40,393 nt of DNA. It comes from Lachnospiraceae bacterium. Its GTDB lineage: Bacteria > Bacillota > Clostridia > Lachnospirales > Lachnospiraceae. Where the stretch lies: NCBI GenBank assembly GCA_015056725.1, contig SVFS01000016.1:1-40393 (forward strand), read 5' to 3'. The translations under genes were made by a program, and so were the position numbers. A model generated the notes under the pieces. The model was given only the letters and a program-made list of their open reading frames with translations. It was not told the origin of the DNA and did no database searches. Numbering within the stretch: position 1 is the first letter of the stretch; every line of letters begins with the position of its first letter. This document shows positions 17,295 to 24,630 of the stretch, piece after piece.

Positions 17295-17789
17295 TTACTC
17301 TCCTTTTAATCCTTTTAATACATTTTTATATGCTGCTTCATCCGCTTTCCCTACTCCATTTTCCGTAGATGCCAATGGTGCAACATTGCTACTGCCTACC
17401 AGAGTTTTTAAAGTTTCTGCACTTTTTCTGATAGTTTCTTCATCTTCACCCTTTAAAAAGGCTACTGCATCATAAGATAATCCAACTTCATGGGCTACTC
17501 TCGTTTTTACCGAGTCGGTCTCGTACCCTTTGATTTTGGCATCTTTTTTCGCTGCTTCCTCCGGTGATAAATATCCGGCATATTTCTTAGTTACATCTTC
17601 CGGTGATAAGTATCCCTCATACTTTTTCGCCACATCTTCCGGTGACAAGTATCCTTCATACTTTTTCACATCTTCCGGTGATAAATATCCGGCGTATTCT
17701 TTTTTCACTGTTTCTCTTTCTCTTTTCAGTCTTTCTCCCAGAACAGCATCTAACTGTTCCTGTGTTTCAATTACTTTAAACTCTCCCAT
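17295..17789 (-). CDS. Capsid scaffolding protein with tandem repeats
   Basis: 164 residues from ATG 17787-17789, chosen because AAAGGAG lies seven bases upstream; a GTG 18 bases earlier would swallow that site. The protein is helical and charged, directly before the major capsid gene, as scaffolds (DUF4355 type) are. It carries four near-identical 12-13 residue units ending in GYLSPEDV/GYLSPEEA (about residues 32-83). The C-terminus (KADEAAYKNVLKGLKGE) is basic, which fits capsid binding. No prohead protease is nearby. Confidence 0.85.
   Translation of the reverse strand: MGEFKVIETQEQLDAVLGERLKRERETVKKEYAGYLSPEDVKKYEGYLSPEDVAKKYEGYLSPEDVTKKYAGYLSPEEAAKKDAKIKGYETDSVKTRVAHEVGLSYDAVAFLKGEDEETIRKSAETLKTLVGSSNVAPLASTENGVGKADEAAYKNVLKGLKGE
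17554..17700 (-). repeat. Four coding tandem repeats of 36-39 bp in the scaffold gene
   Basis: The units encode (K)KYxGYLSPEDVx; the first unit is one codon shorter. DNA of neighbouring units differs by few bases (for example TCTTCCGGTGATAAGTATCC against TCTTCCGGTGACAAGTATCC), so they arose by recent tandem duplication and could change in number. Confidence 0.85.
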
Positions 17790-17839
17790 TTTTGTCTCCT
17801 TTCCCACTTAACCCGGTGGTATCGGTAAATTTATCCACT

Positions 17840-17861
17840 AAAAAAGACACCTTTCGGTGCC
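17840..17861 (-). terminator. Intrinsic terminator after terminase gene
   Basis: Immediately after the terminase stop, GGCACC-GAAA-GGTGTC (one G-U pair) is followed by six T on the minus strand. Confidence 0.85.
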
Positions 17862-19301
17862 TTAATAGCTTACTTTTTGTTTTTTTCTTTCCTTACTTGT
17901 ACTACATACCCAGTAGGCTAATGCCAGACTGTCCAAAATTGCAATCTCAATATCCTCCTGCATAGCTTTATATCCAAAACCTCCATTAGCTCCAATGGCT
18001 CTCTTCTCGCAATTTCCAACTACCTGTTCTACAGAAGGTTGACCGCTATGGACAATATTTGCCTGAAAAATTCCCTGTTCAAAGGTGGAATTTGCCACAA
18101 TAATTTCTTTTACCGTAGGAAGTAACGGTGTTTTTAATTTTGCCTCTTTCATTTCAGTTGCTAAAATCTGCTGTCCATTGGCACCATCTACCACTATTTT
18201 TTCAATGGCTGCATTTCTTAAAAAGTCAATTATCCAATAATTTCCGGCTCTGACTTCCCGACAGTCAATAGTTTCTACAAAAATCTTTTTATCTTTGGTT
18301 TTGACCGCTATGGACAATGCTACATTCCCACCTTCATGACTATATTTGATACCTGCAAATAATGCTCCGGATAACTCCGGCAATTTCTCTGCCTTTAATT
18401 CCTGCCATTCCACTTTGCTGATAGCAGATTTCTGATTATACTTAATCCACAATCCCAGTCTCTGAATATTGAAATCTACATCATCTGTTCCAATTTCATC
18501 TGTAACAGACCTTTCTGTAAAAATCGTTCCCAGTGATGGATTGGTTTCATACCACAATTCTTTATCTCTTGGATTAGAATGTTTTTCCACTGACCATTCC
18601 GCCCAACCTGCATTTACCGTTCCTCCTGATAAAATAGAAACTCTTAATTTAGTAAATACGGTACCGGAGCTTACCGGTGTAGGTGGTGTTCCACAAAAGA
18701 TTGTTTGTGGATTTTTAGAGTCTGTTACCACATATTTCAGTGCTGACTCCTGATCGTCAGTATATTCTTGTGCTTCATCAATAACCAGCAAATCGAAACC
18801 TTCTCCCAGACCACCTTTGGAGGAACGGGTTCTAAAATCACAACTGCCTCCTCCTTCATCCAGGATTACAATTCTTTCAAGACCAAATTGTTTGGAGTAG
18901 GTGTATGCTTTCTTATATTCCTCTCCAGCTTTTGGTCTTGCGATTTCGCAATATCCCATTCCATTCAGAATAGCTGACAATCGTTTGGATGCAGCACTAC
19001 TGGTTGTAGTTCTGTGGGCTGTATGAAGTATTCTTTCCCCCTTTAAAAGTCCAAACACCTCCCGGATTGCTGCAATCTCATTCTTTCCATTTCTTCGTGG
19101 CACGGAATAACCGAATTTGGTATGTACCCAAAGTCCTTCTTCATTCACAGCCAAAATATCACTTAATAAAAGTTCCTGCCACTGCTGTGCAGTTCTTCCG
19201 GAATTATTATAATAATCGATTGCTTCCTGCCCTTTTGTTACATAGTAAGGTAATACAACGGATTGTGTGGGAGTCTGGCGACCAATTCGCGGTTCTGCCA
19301 T
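17862..19301 (-). CDS. terL: Terminase large subunit
   Basis: 479 residues from ATG 19299-19301 (MAEPRIG). GAGGAG lies upstream and the longer GTG start would cover it. The ATPase has a Walker-A-like SVPRRNGKNE (66-75), Walker B LLVIDEAQE (171-179) and coupling motif FCGTPP (202-207). The nuclease half begins at about 317 with GIKYS, where many terminases have an Asp (GxDxS). Other acidic positions (VETID, VVDGANG, IAILDSLALAYW) are present. It packages DNA into proheads. The gene sits between two terminators, after YjcQ and after portal and MuF, which is an unusual order. Confidence 0.95.
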   Translation of the reverse strand: MAEPRIGRQTPTQSVVLPYYVTKGQEAIDYYNNSGRTAQQWQELLLSDILAVNEEGLWVHTKFGYSVPRRNGKNEIAAIREVFGLLKGERILHTAHRTTTSSAASKRLSAILNGMGYCEIARPKAGEEYKKAYTYSKQFGLERIVILDEGGGSCDFRTRSSKGGLGEGFDLLVIDEAQEYTDDQESALKYVVTDSKNPQTIFCGTPPTPVSSGTVFTKLRVSILSGGTVNAGWAEWSVEKHSNPRDKELWYETNPSLGTIFTERSVTDEIGTDDVDFNIQRLGLWIKYNQKSAISKVEWQELKAEKLPELSGALFAGIKYSHEGGNVALSIAVKTKDKKIFVETIDCREVRAGNYWIIDFLRNAAIEKIVVDGANGQQILATEMKEAKLKTPLLPTVKEIIVANSTFEQGIFQANIVHSGQPSVEQVVGNCEKRAIGANGGFGYKAMQEDIEIAILDSLALAYWVCSTSKERKKQKVSY

Positions 19302-19322
19302 ACTGCTCCTCACTTTCTGCTT

Positions 19323-19673
19323 TTATACTTGAAATAAACTAATAATCGCTGCCGCTTCCGGTATGGTATGTATCAGCTTATTCATAACACTGTCATTACG
19401 CAGATAGTCAATTCCCACAGGTGTAATTCTTATCTTACTGCTATCTGCCATAATAATATCTTCTCCCCATGCTCGTACAAAGACCACTTTTTCTATATAT
19501 CCCTGCTCCTGCATCTTCTCCAAAACATATAAAAAGTATTCTTCATGTATGGGGAAATCTTTTGTCAATGGAAGTAAATATTCTTCCGGCTTTATTTTTG
19601 TTTTTCCTTTTAAACGCTTGTAAAGATATACTAATATTTTGCATACCAGCACATAGTATTCATCTTTTGCCAT
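19323..19673 (-). CDS. YjcQ-family winged-helix protein
   Basis: 116 residues: MAKDEYYVLVCKILVYLYKRLKGK, then LTKDFPIHEEYFLYVLEKMQEQGYIEKV and ITPVGIDYLRND. This is the YjcQ-like phage family, a small winged-helix protein (about 90-120 residues). The gene directly precedes terL, 21 bases away, with AGGAGG before the ATG. It may act as small terminase or regulator, but no DNA-recognition role is shown for this copy. Confidence 0.8.
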   Translation of the reverse strand: MAKDEYYVLVCKILVYLYKRLKGKTKIKPEEYLLPLTKDFPIHEEYFLYVLEKMQEQGYIEKVVFVRAWGEDIIMADSSKIRITPVGIDYLRNDSVMNKLIHTIPEAAAIISLFQV

Positions 19674-19696
19674 ATAAGCCTCCTGATTTTTTGTAC

Positions 19697-19727
19697 AAAA
19701 AAATCACCGCACTAAATATAACGGTGA
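19697..19727 (-). terminator. Intrinsic terminator before YjcQ-terL
   Basis: On the minus strand TCACCG and CGGTGA (19722-19727 with 19704-19709) form a 6-bp stem followed by seven T. It falls between the 52-residue gene and YjcQ. Confidence 0.8.
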
Positions 19728-19731
19728 CTTC

Positions 19732-19890
19732 TTATTGTTCTAAACCTAATTTTTTACCAAACCAATTATAAAATGTTTCATATGCTTCCTTTGCTTCTTT
19801 CGGTGCACCTTCCTTTAAATGTACTCCATCTAAATAAGGTGTATATATCCTCTCCAATTTTTTCATTTCTTCCGGAATAATGATATACAT
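19732..19890 (-). CDS. Small protein following MuF (52 aa)
   Basis: A 52-codon frame (MYIIIPEEMKKLERIYTPYL, ending FYNWFGKKLGLEQ) starts 4 bases after the MuF stop with GAGGGAG upstream, and ends just before a terminator. It is acidic to neutral and helical. I do not recognise a family. Its position directly behind a MuF protein with a possible toxin-like C-terminal domain makes an immunity function conceivable, but no sequence feature shows this. Confidence 0.65.
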   Translation of the reverse strand: MYIIIPEEMKKLERIYTPYLDGVHLKEGAPKEAKEAYETFYNWFGKKLGLEQ

Positions 19891-19894
19891 AATA

Positions 19895-21238
19895 TTATCT
19901 CCCTCTTTTTAAGCACTTCAATGTATAGTATTCGGCCTCCACTTCATCATATCTTTCCCAAACAAACGCCTTAGCAGCATATGATGATATTTCATTAACA
20001 TTATACTCATTTATCCCTAAAGAAACAATATTTTTTTTACATTTTTCTACTAGCCAAGGCATATATTCTACATTCCTGTTAGCTTCTGTAATCGTTCCTT
20101 TGTAACCTTGTGCTTGCATCCAATGCCATGTTTCATGATACTCCGTACTCCCTATTGCTACATTTTTATCCATTGCAAAAAACACACTCAACATTTTTGC
20201 ATCTCCTGTATCCGGAGCAATGTATATTACATTTTGTACACAATCATATTTTCCAAGTGCACCATTTAAATTTTTCATAGCAACAACTGCTATTATTGGT
20301 TTTCTACTTTTATCTCCTCTATAAAAATCTATTGCTTCATCAATATTTTTAGTTATGGTATGTAATGCTTTAGGTTTAATCTTTACCCCTTCTTCAACAT
20401 ATACTTTTGAATATCCATCTATCTCTATTAGATTTATAATCCCCATCTTTCTATCCGTCAAACTTAATTTTCCACTTCCTTTGACTGGTAAATAATGCTG
20501 TTCCTTTCTTTTCTCTAACCTTATGTTACTGCCATCTTCCTTCCGCCACTGCTTTGTATGTACATTCTGAACTTTTCCATCTCCCGGGACATAATCCACC
20601 GTACATCTGCACCTCTGATGTCTTCTGTAAACATCCTGCGGTACATCCGGATAGAAATATTTACCTGTTACCGCCTTACACCATTCGCAACAGTTGCCTG
20701 CCATTTTACGAACAATCTTAGGCTTCATTCCTGCCTTTCCGTGAAATTCAGCATTTACTTTGATAGCATCATCCACAATACTCTGACTGAAATTGACTAC
20801 CGGTTCTCCCAATATCCATTTTACATCATCAAATATATCTTCACTGGAAATACGGTTTAGAATTCCGTCAATACGGTCTTGATTTAATTCCGGTATGATT
20901 GGCTTTATTCCAATTCCTGCCTCACTGTTTAAAGACCTTTGTACCTCTTTCGTAACTTCCGTAATCAAATGATAATTATTTTCCATCGTAGGACGGATAA
21001 CTCTCTTAGCAATGTTGTAATACATCTTCCCATCCGGAAGAACTTCAGAACTAAGGTTGTTACCATATGCATTTGCAAGGATATGCCCTACCTCAACAGA
21101 GAACTCATTAGCTTCTTTGTAAGTAGCGGTACCATCTCTTACTTTTGCATATAACTTGGAAATGATTTCACTCTTATCAAACATAGTCTGAAAATCTTTT
21201 TGTATTTTTTCTAATAACTTTGGTGCAATATCTTCCAT
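19895..21238 (-). CDS. MuF-type minor head protein with C-terminal HExxH domain
   Basis: 447 residues, much longer than a simple MuF protein. Residues 1-215 are the phage Mu F head-morphogenesis domain, ending in the usual Cys cluster (C183-C184, C187, C210, C212: GNCCEWCKAVTGKYF, HQRCRCTVDY). A linker follows. Residues about 270-447 form a separate domain with HETWH (368-372), an HExxH zinc-peptidase-like motif, and later acidic residues (NEISSYAAKAF, 415-425, and EAEYYT) that could supply the third ligand. MuF proteins enter the capsid and may be injected with DNA, and fused C-terminal domains of this kind can be polymorphic effectors. The ATG overlaps the portal stop (TAATG). Confidence 0.85.
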   Translation of the reverse strand: MEDIAPKLLEKIQKDFQTMFDKSEIISKLYAKVRDGTATYKEANEFSVEVGHILANAYGNNLSSEVLPDGKMYYNIAKRVIRPTMENNYHLITEVTKEVQRSLNSEAGIGIKPIIPELNQDRIDGILNRISSEDIFDDVKWILGEPVVNFSQSIVDDAIKVNAEFHGKAGMKPKIVRKMAGNCCEWCKAVTGKYFYPDVPQDVYRRHQRCRCTVDYVPGDGKVQNVHTKQWRKEDGSNIRLEKRKEQHYLPVKGSGKLSLTDRKMGIINLIEIDGYSKVYVEEGVKIKPKALHTITKNIDEAIDFYRGDKSRKPIIAVVAMKNLNGALGKYDCVQNVIYIAPDTGDAKMLSVFFAMDKNVAIGSTEYHETWHWMQAQGYKGTITEANRNVEYMPWLVEKCKKNIVSLGINEYNVNEISSYAAKAFVWERYDEVEAEYYTLKCLKRGR

Positions 21239-22506
21239 TATACCTCCTGATTCGGCTGTACTACTGTTACCGGTTCCATCTTACTTGGTTCAATTCCTGT
21301 AATGTTTCTCAGATTATCCTTATTAAAGTATCCGGGCACTGCCTGATTAATCTTAATTGCCCCGTCTCCTATACTGGATAACATTGAGGCATCCGGTTCA
21401 AAAATCGGCTCCCAAACAGGCTTTGTAAGATAAAGTTGTCTTCTCTGATAAGCAAAATCATCTCTTACGCAGGCTGCTAGATAGCCGACATTTAAAAAAC
21501 CGCTTCCGAAGGTTCTTTGTGCCTTCTTAGCGGTTAATCGTAAGGTTTCATGTGATGCTTTTATTGCCTCCTGGCTGGATGGATTGTCAGAAACAAATCC
21601 CAGATCATCCAAAGTCAAACCGGTTTCTCCTGCAAACAGTGCCGCGAATGTCCGAAGCTGTTCTGTATACGGTGACATAGACTGCTGTGTAAATTGTCCT
21701 AACTTAGGACTATCTCCCTCGTCATCCTTTGTAAATGACAGCAGACTGGACATAGATGCTCTCCATTTATCTGCAATTTCTGCATCTTCACTTAAACCAG
21801 TAATGTATTTTTGTGGGAAACTATAAAATTCTGCTGAAACTTCAGAACGCTTCACAGTCCTTATGGCTGCATCCACCAGACTCATACATGCTCTGCTGAT
21901 TCTGGAATGTCCAAATACTCTTCTGGCATCCGGTTTATAGATTATTGGTACCAACAAAGGATAAGGCGCACTGTTTTTTACTACCTGATGATTTCGGACA
22001 CCTTTTCTGATAAAAGTTGTTTGTCCTTTCTGAAAATATGCTTCTAATATCGCATTCTCGTTATCATCTTTTTCCAGAACTGCATATCCTTCTGTTAATA
22101 ATCCTGTAATCGGGTCTAATATTCCGGTTGCATTTGCTCCATCAATTACCTGCAGTCTGGGAAATCCGCTTTCATCTGCTGAAATATAAATAAAACAACA
22201 GGAAGAAATCAATGCCGATAATACAGCACTGTCATAAAAAATATCAGGATTATTCATTTGAAAAATTTCTGATAAATCAAAATTATCATCTTCAAATTCC
22301 CGGAAAATTAATCTATCCGCAACACTGTCCACTGCTTTTCCGCACCAGCCAAGCATGGAATGTAATCCTTTTATTTCTGCCGGAACTGCGATATTCAAGT
22401 CTCTTACCACATTCTTCATTTCATAATACTTATATCTTTTTAATACCCGTTCTCTCTTCTGATTTAACTTTTTTCTCAGATATACTATCCCTTTGTAATT
22501 GCTCAT
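21238..22506 (-). CDS. Portal protein, SPP1-like
   Basis: 422 residues. The sequence has the phage portal signature: an N-terminal RKKLNQKRERVLKRYKYYEM, a core with VDSVADRLIFREFEDD, FIYISADESGFPRLQVIDG, PIIYKPDARRVFGHSRIS and SVEVSAEF-type helix (KRSEVSAEFYSFPQKYITG), and the C-terminal crown KINQAVPGYFNKDNLRNITGI. It forms the dodecameric DNA channel at one capsid vertex. AGGAG lies upstream of its ATG. The next gene is MuF, as in SPP1-like phages. Confidence 0.92.
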   Translation of the reverse strand: MSNYKGIVYLRKKLNQKRERVLKRYKYYEMKNVVRDLNIAVPAEIKGLHSMLGWCGKAVDSVADRLIFREFEDDNFDLSEIFQMNNPDIFYDSAVLSALISSCCFIYISADESGFPRLQVIDGANATGILDPITGLLTEGYAVLEKDDNENAILEAYFQKGQTTFIRKGVRNHQVVKNSAPYPLLVPIIYKPDARRVFGHSRISRACMSLVDAAIRTVKRSEVSAEFYSFPQKYITGLSEDAEIADKWRASMSSLLSFTKDDEGDSPKLGQFTQQSMSPYTEQLRTFAALFAGETGLTLDDLGFVSDNPSSQEAIKASHETLRLTAKKAQRTFGSGFLNVGYLAACVRDDFAYQRRQLYLTKPVWEPIFEPDASMLSSIGDGAIKINQAVPGYFNKDNLRNITGIEPSKMEPVTVVQPNQEV

Positions 22507-22516
22507 TTCAGGCTCC

Positions 22517-22789
22517 TTATTTTCTCACTACAATTTTATTTTTTGGAACCGAAGCTCCCAATGCTTTCAGCATTGTATTATTTTTCATATTGTCTCGAAT
22601 TGCATCATACGAATCACACCAAACTGTCGCCCCTGCTCTATGTGGTCCTGTCCAATTGCTTACGTTATATCCTTCACCTGCAATTTGTGCCACATTATTT
22701 GCTACTGAAATACATTTTTCTTTTATTTGCTCATTTTTAAAGAGTTCCAACAGCCCTTTATAATTGATTTCTACCTTCACATTAGCCAT
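22517..22789 (-). CDS. HK97 gp10-like small protein, unusual position
   Basis: 90 residues from the Met at 22787-22789 (MANVKVEINYKGL), which has GAGG nine bases upstream; the longer frame starts five codons earlier. It resembles HK97 gp10-type tail or neck proteins: an N-terminal helix with LLELFKNEQIKEKC, the centre GEGYNVSNWTGPHRAGATV and the basic end. Such genes normally lie after the connectors, but here it is ahead of the portal gene. Possible alternative: a small unrelated head-module protein. Confidence 0.6.
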   Translation of the reverse strand: MANVKVEINYKGLLELFKNEQIKEKCISVANNVAQIAGEGYNVSNWTGPHRAGATVWCDSYDAIRDNMKNNTMLKALGASVPKNKIVVRK

Positions 22790-22831
22790 AATTTCATTCC
22801 TCATTTTTTCTCAGCGAGATATTTGTGCAGT

Positions 22832-22880
22832 GATGGCGTGAACCTCATTCACACCCATCCAGGGGGTGGTATGCCCCCTG
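22832..22880 (-). other. Two adjacent hairpins between HNH and portal-side genes (cos candidate)
   Basis: Hairpin 1 uses 22832-22842 with 22848-22859 (GATGG...CCATC, GTGAA...TTCAC); hairpin 2 is a perfect CAGGGGG (22860-22866) with CCCCCTG (22874-22880). The G/C runs stand out in AT-rich DNA and there is no T run. A cos or packaging recognition site is possible because an HNH gene is adjacent. Confidence 0.4.
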
Positions 22881-22881
22881 T

Positions 22882-23223
22882 TTACTTTGGTTTATAATTC
22901 TTCCAATCCATAGATTGTGGCAGCACCCTGTTACTGATAATTTCACTTTTTTCATCAAAAATCTTCACTTCTATCAGCTTGTCTGACTTCTGTCGATTAC
23001 AGGTCCAGTGGGCTAATTGCAGATTGTCAATATCACTGGGATGCCCCCCTCTTGCAATTGGAATAATATGGTCAATACAAGGCGATAATGGACTGGGATA
23101 TTTCTGTGCAAAATCAACCGGCTTTCCACATATCCCACAAATCTTTTGTGTCGCCATTATTTTCTTTTTATTCTTTTCAAATGCACCCCGGTGGGTACCA
23201 TATCTTTCTGCTCCGGTATTCAT
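22882..23223 (-). CDS. HNH endonuclease of the packaging region
   Basis: 113 residues from the ATG 23221-23223, chosen because AAAGG lies upstream and the longer frame runs through the terminator at 23245-23280. The zinc pair CGICGKP and later CNRQKSD enclose the core SPCIDHIIPIARGGHPSDIDNLQLAHWTC, a complete HNH motif (D-H...N...H). HNH proteins beside terminase genes help cos cleavage in HK97-like phages; this one is several kilobases away from terL but in the same module. Confidence 0.9.
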   Translation of the reverse strand: MNTGAERYGTHRGAFEKNKKKIMATQKICGICGKPVDFAQKYPSPLSPCIDHIIPIARGGHPSDIDNLQLAHWTCNRQKSDKLIEVKIFDEKSEIISNRVLPQSMDWKNYKPK

Positions 23224-23244
23224 GACTGCTGCCTTTCTGAATAT

Positions 23245-23280
23245 AAAAAGAGCCAAGGTTTTTGTTCCCTGACTCTTTTT
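23245..23280 (-). terminator. Intrinsic terminator upstream of HNH
   Basis: AAAAAGAGCCAAGG (23245-23258) pairs with CCCTGACTCTTTTT (23267-23280), with two wobble positions, giving a long stem that ends in T runs on both strands. Confidence 0.75.
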
Positions 23281-23326
23281 GATGATACCATAATAGCACA
23301 TTTGACATGAAAAATCCGTCCATCTT

Positions 23327-23527
23327 TTATAAATTTTCAGTTTCTGCTACAAATTTTTCCATAAATTCCGTAAGGACTGCTGCCGCACTGGTATTTCTTT
23401 TCGCACAGGCTTCGGCAAAGTCTTCCGTTAATTCTTTTTTAAGTTTATATGACTTACTAATCAATCCTACTTTCTTGGCATACTTCTCTGTTGCTATTGT
23501 TTGTTTTGATGGCTTACCTATTGGCAT
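23327..23527 (-). CDS. Ribbon-helix-helix-like DNA-binding protein
   Basis: 66 residues: a basic start (MPIGKPSKQTIATEKYAKKV), a short strand (ISKSYKLKK) and two helices (LTEDFAEACAKRNTSAAAVL, TEFMEKFVAET). This is the Arc/CopG-type ribbon-helix-helix plan, so it probably binds DNA as a dimer. AGAAAGG lies before the ATG. It is transcribed just after the late promoter and two small membrane proteins. Confidence 0.75.
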   Translation of the reverse strand: MPIGKPSKQTIATEKYAKKVGLISKSYKLKKELTEDFAEACAKRNTSAAAVLTEFMEKFVAETENL

Positions 23528-23529
23528 AA

Positions 23530-23697
23530 TTACTTTTCATCCTTTCTGACAATACATAATAAGTTTAATACATTACTCAATATACTTGTTAATAAAGCTA
23601 CTCCTATAAATACATCCATACCATTCTTAACAGCCATATAACACAAGCAAAAGAAAGTTGCCAAACTCGTAATAAAAATTATTTTTTTCATAGACAT
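23530..23697 (-). CDS. Small two-helix membrane protein (55 aa)
   Basis: A 55-codon frame (MSMKKIIFITSLATFFCLCY, then GMDVFIGVALLTSILSNVLN) ending 2 bases before the next gene, which uses its last codons for its ribosome binding site. Two hydrophobic segments predict a hairpin membrane protein. Its own ribosome site is weak; the alternative Met at 23691 gives 53 codons. Unknown function. Confidence 0.55.
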   Translation of the reverse strand: MSMKKIIFITSLATFFCLCYMAVKNGMDVFIGVALLTSILSNVLNLLCIVRKDEK

Positions 23698-23720
23698 ATA
23701 TTTACAGATGGTTTAAAATA

Positions 23721-23748
23721 GCGGTGAGTAGTGGGATTTACCCACCGC
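23721..23748 (-). terminator. Compound hairpin after the 36-aa gene
   Basis: GCGGTG and CACCGC (23721-23726 with 23743-23748) enclose GTGGG/CCCAC; on the minus strand TATTTT follows. A weak terminator or attenuator. Confidence 0.4.
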
Positions 23749-23755
23749 CAAGCAC

Positions 23756-23866
23756 TTATTTGAAAAATGTTTCATATAGCATGCAGATTGTTGCGACCAA
23801 TCCATTGATGATGCTTACTATGATTGCTACTTTTTCAAGTTTGTGCTTTTTCTTTTTCTTAGCCAT
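23756..23866 (-). CDS. Tiny basic membrane peptide (36 aa)
   Basis: ATG 23864-23866 follows AGGAGGTGAGAAG. The peptide begins MAKKKKKHKLEKVAIIVSII and continues NGLVATICMLYETFFK: a strongly basic start and one membrane helix. It is the first gene after the strong promoter at 23889-23917. Small, basic, membrane-spanning phage peptides often affect the cell envelope, but the function here is unknown. Confidence 0.7.
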   Translation of the reverse strand: MAKKKKKHKLEKVAIIVSIINGLVATICMLYETFFK

Positions 23867-23888
23867 CTTCTTCTCACCTCCTACATAT

Positions 23889-23917
23889 AATATATTATAT
23901 GGTGCACCATATGTCAA
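23889..23917 (-). promoter_or_regulatory. Late-region promoter with palindromic operator in the spacer
   Basis: On the minus strand TTGACA (23912-23917), 17 bases and TATATT (23889-23894) form a near-consensus sigma-A promoter. A perfect 16-bp palindrome, ATATGGTGCACCATAT (23897-23912), fills the spacer, so a dimeric regulator is expected to bind there. It directly follows the terminator of the early operon. Confidence 0.8.
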
Positions 23918-23937
23918 TGCTTATTTGTATATATAAT

Positions 23938-23964
23938 AAAAAAGCCTGCATTTTTACAGACTTT
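23938..23964 (-). terminator. Terminator of the early operon
   Basis: On the minus strand AAAGTCTG...CAGGCTTT (one G-U pair) with a short A-rich loop ends in six T, just downstream of the RinA-like gene. Confidence 0.8.
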
Positions 23965-23976
23965 CTTATCACATTC

Positions 23977-24390
23977 CTAATTGATTTCCCCTAAAAATCT
24001 TCCCACCTGACAAATGATTTTAAACACAATCCTTCTCATTTGTGTTTCACTGTAACTTACTGTTTTCATGTTAAGATATGGAACATTCCTCCTTCTGTCC
24101 GTCCAGAACCTCTCACGCATGACTTTCTTCTCTTCTTCCTTTAATCCACTATACACCGTTTCAACTGCATATATTTCCCGTTTCAGCCTATCCATATAAG
24201 CACTGGTCATTTTAAGAGCCTTGGCTTCTGTTACAGACTGGGGTTTATTATCAGAGCTGCTGCCACAGTATTCTTCTCCGGTACTGCTAGCCATGATAAC
24301 ATCCGATACATATTCTTCATATTCTCTCTTCTTGTCCGGGTATCTTCGGATAATCAGCTCTATAATTCTCCATGACTCTTTTTCTATCAC
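23977..24390 (-). CDS. RinA/ArpU-like late gene activator
   Basis: 137 residues starting at GTG 24388-24390 with AGGAGG upstream. The length and plan match RinA/ArpU-type phage activators: an N-terminal helical part (ELIIRRYPDKKREYEEYVSD, YMDRLKREIYAVETVYSGL) and a C-terminal sigma-region-4-like HTH (EEEKKVMRERFWTDRR, SYSETQMRRIVFKII). These proteins turn on late genes at the end of the early programme. The gene is the last of the early operon and lies next to the promoter it may control. Confidence 0.8.
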   Translation of the reverse strand: MIEKESWRIIELIIRRYPDKKREYEEYVSDVIMASSTGEEYCGSSSDNKPQSVTEAKALKMTSAYMDRLKREIYAVETVYSGLKEEEKKVMRERFWTDRRRNVPYLNMKTVSYSETQMRRIVFKIICQVGRFLGEIN

Positions 24391-24391
24391 T

Positions 24392-24619
24392 TTAGTGACC
24401 TCCTAATTTCACAATCTTACATTCCGGATCCAGTAACCAGTTCAGGCTTACATTGGCTCTCCTTTCCGTTACTTTACAATCCCGCCACATAATTTTGTAT
24501 AACTTATTTTCAGATATGTAATAATAATCTTCTTTGTTCTTCTGGTTATCAAATTGAAATCTTTCGTTCTTTTTAACTCCTAACTTCATACGAAGCAGGA
24601 ATAAAATTATTCTTGTCAT
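24392..24619 (-). CDS. Small early protein of unknown function (75 aa)
   Basis: 75 residues (MTRIILFLLRMKLGVKKNER, ending LLDPECKIVKLGGH). Start supported by AGGAGGGAAAACAATG and by close spacing to both neighbours (2 and 11 bases). A short hydrophobic start is followed by a basic, Tyr-rich middle. I do not recognise it. Confidence 0.6.
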   Translation of the reverse strand: MTRIILFLLRMKLGVKKNERFQFDNQKNKEDYYYISENKLYKIMWRDCKVTERRANVSLNWLLDPECKIVKLGGH

Positions 24620-24630
24620 TGTTTTCCCTC

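Noticed and set aside
17554-17700. Possible CRISPR-like repeats
   Set aside because: The repeats are contiguous, in frame and code for similar peptide units; no spacers. No CRISPR array was seen anywhere in the window.
22212-22763. 183-codon plus-strand frame
   Set aside because: Antisense to portal and gp10-like genes; shadow.
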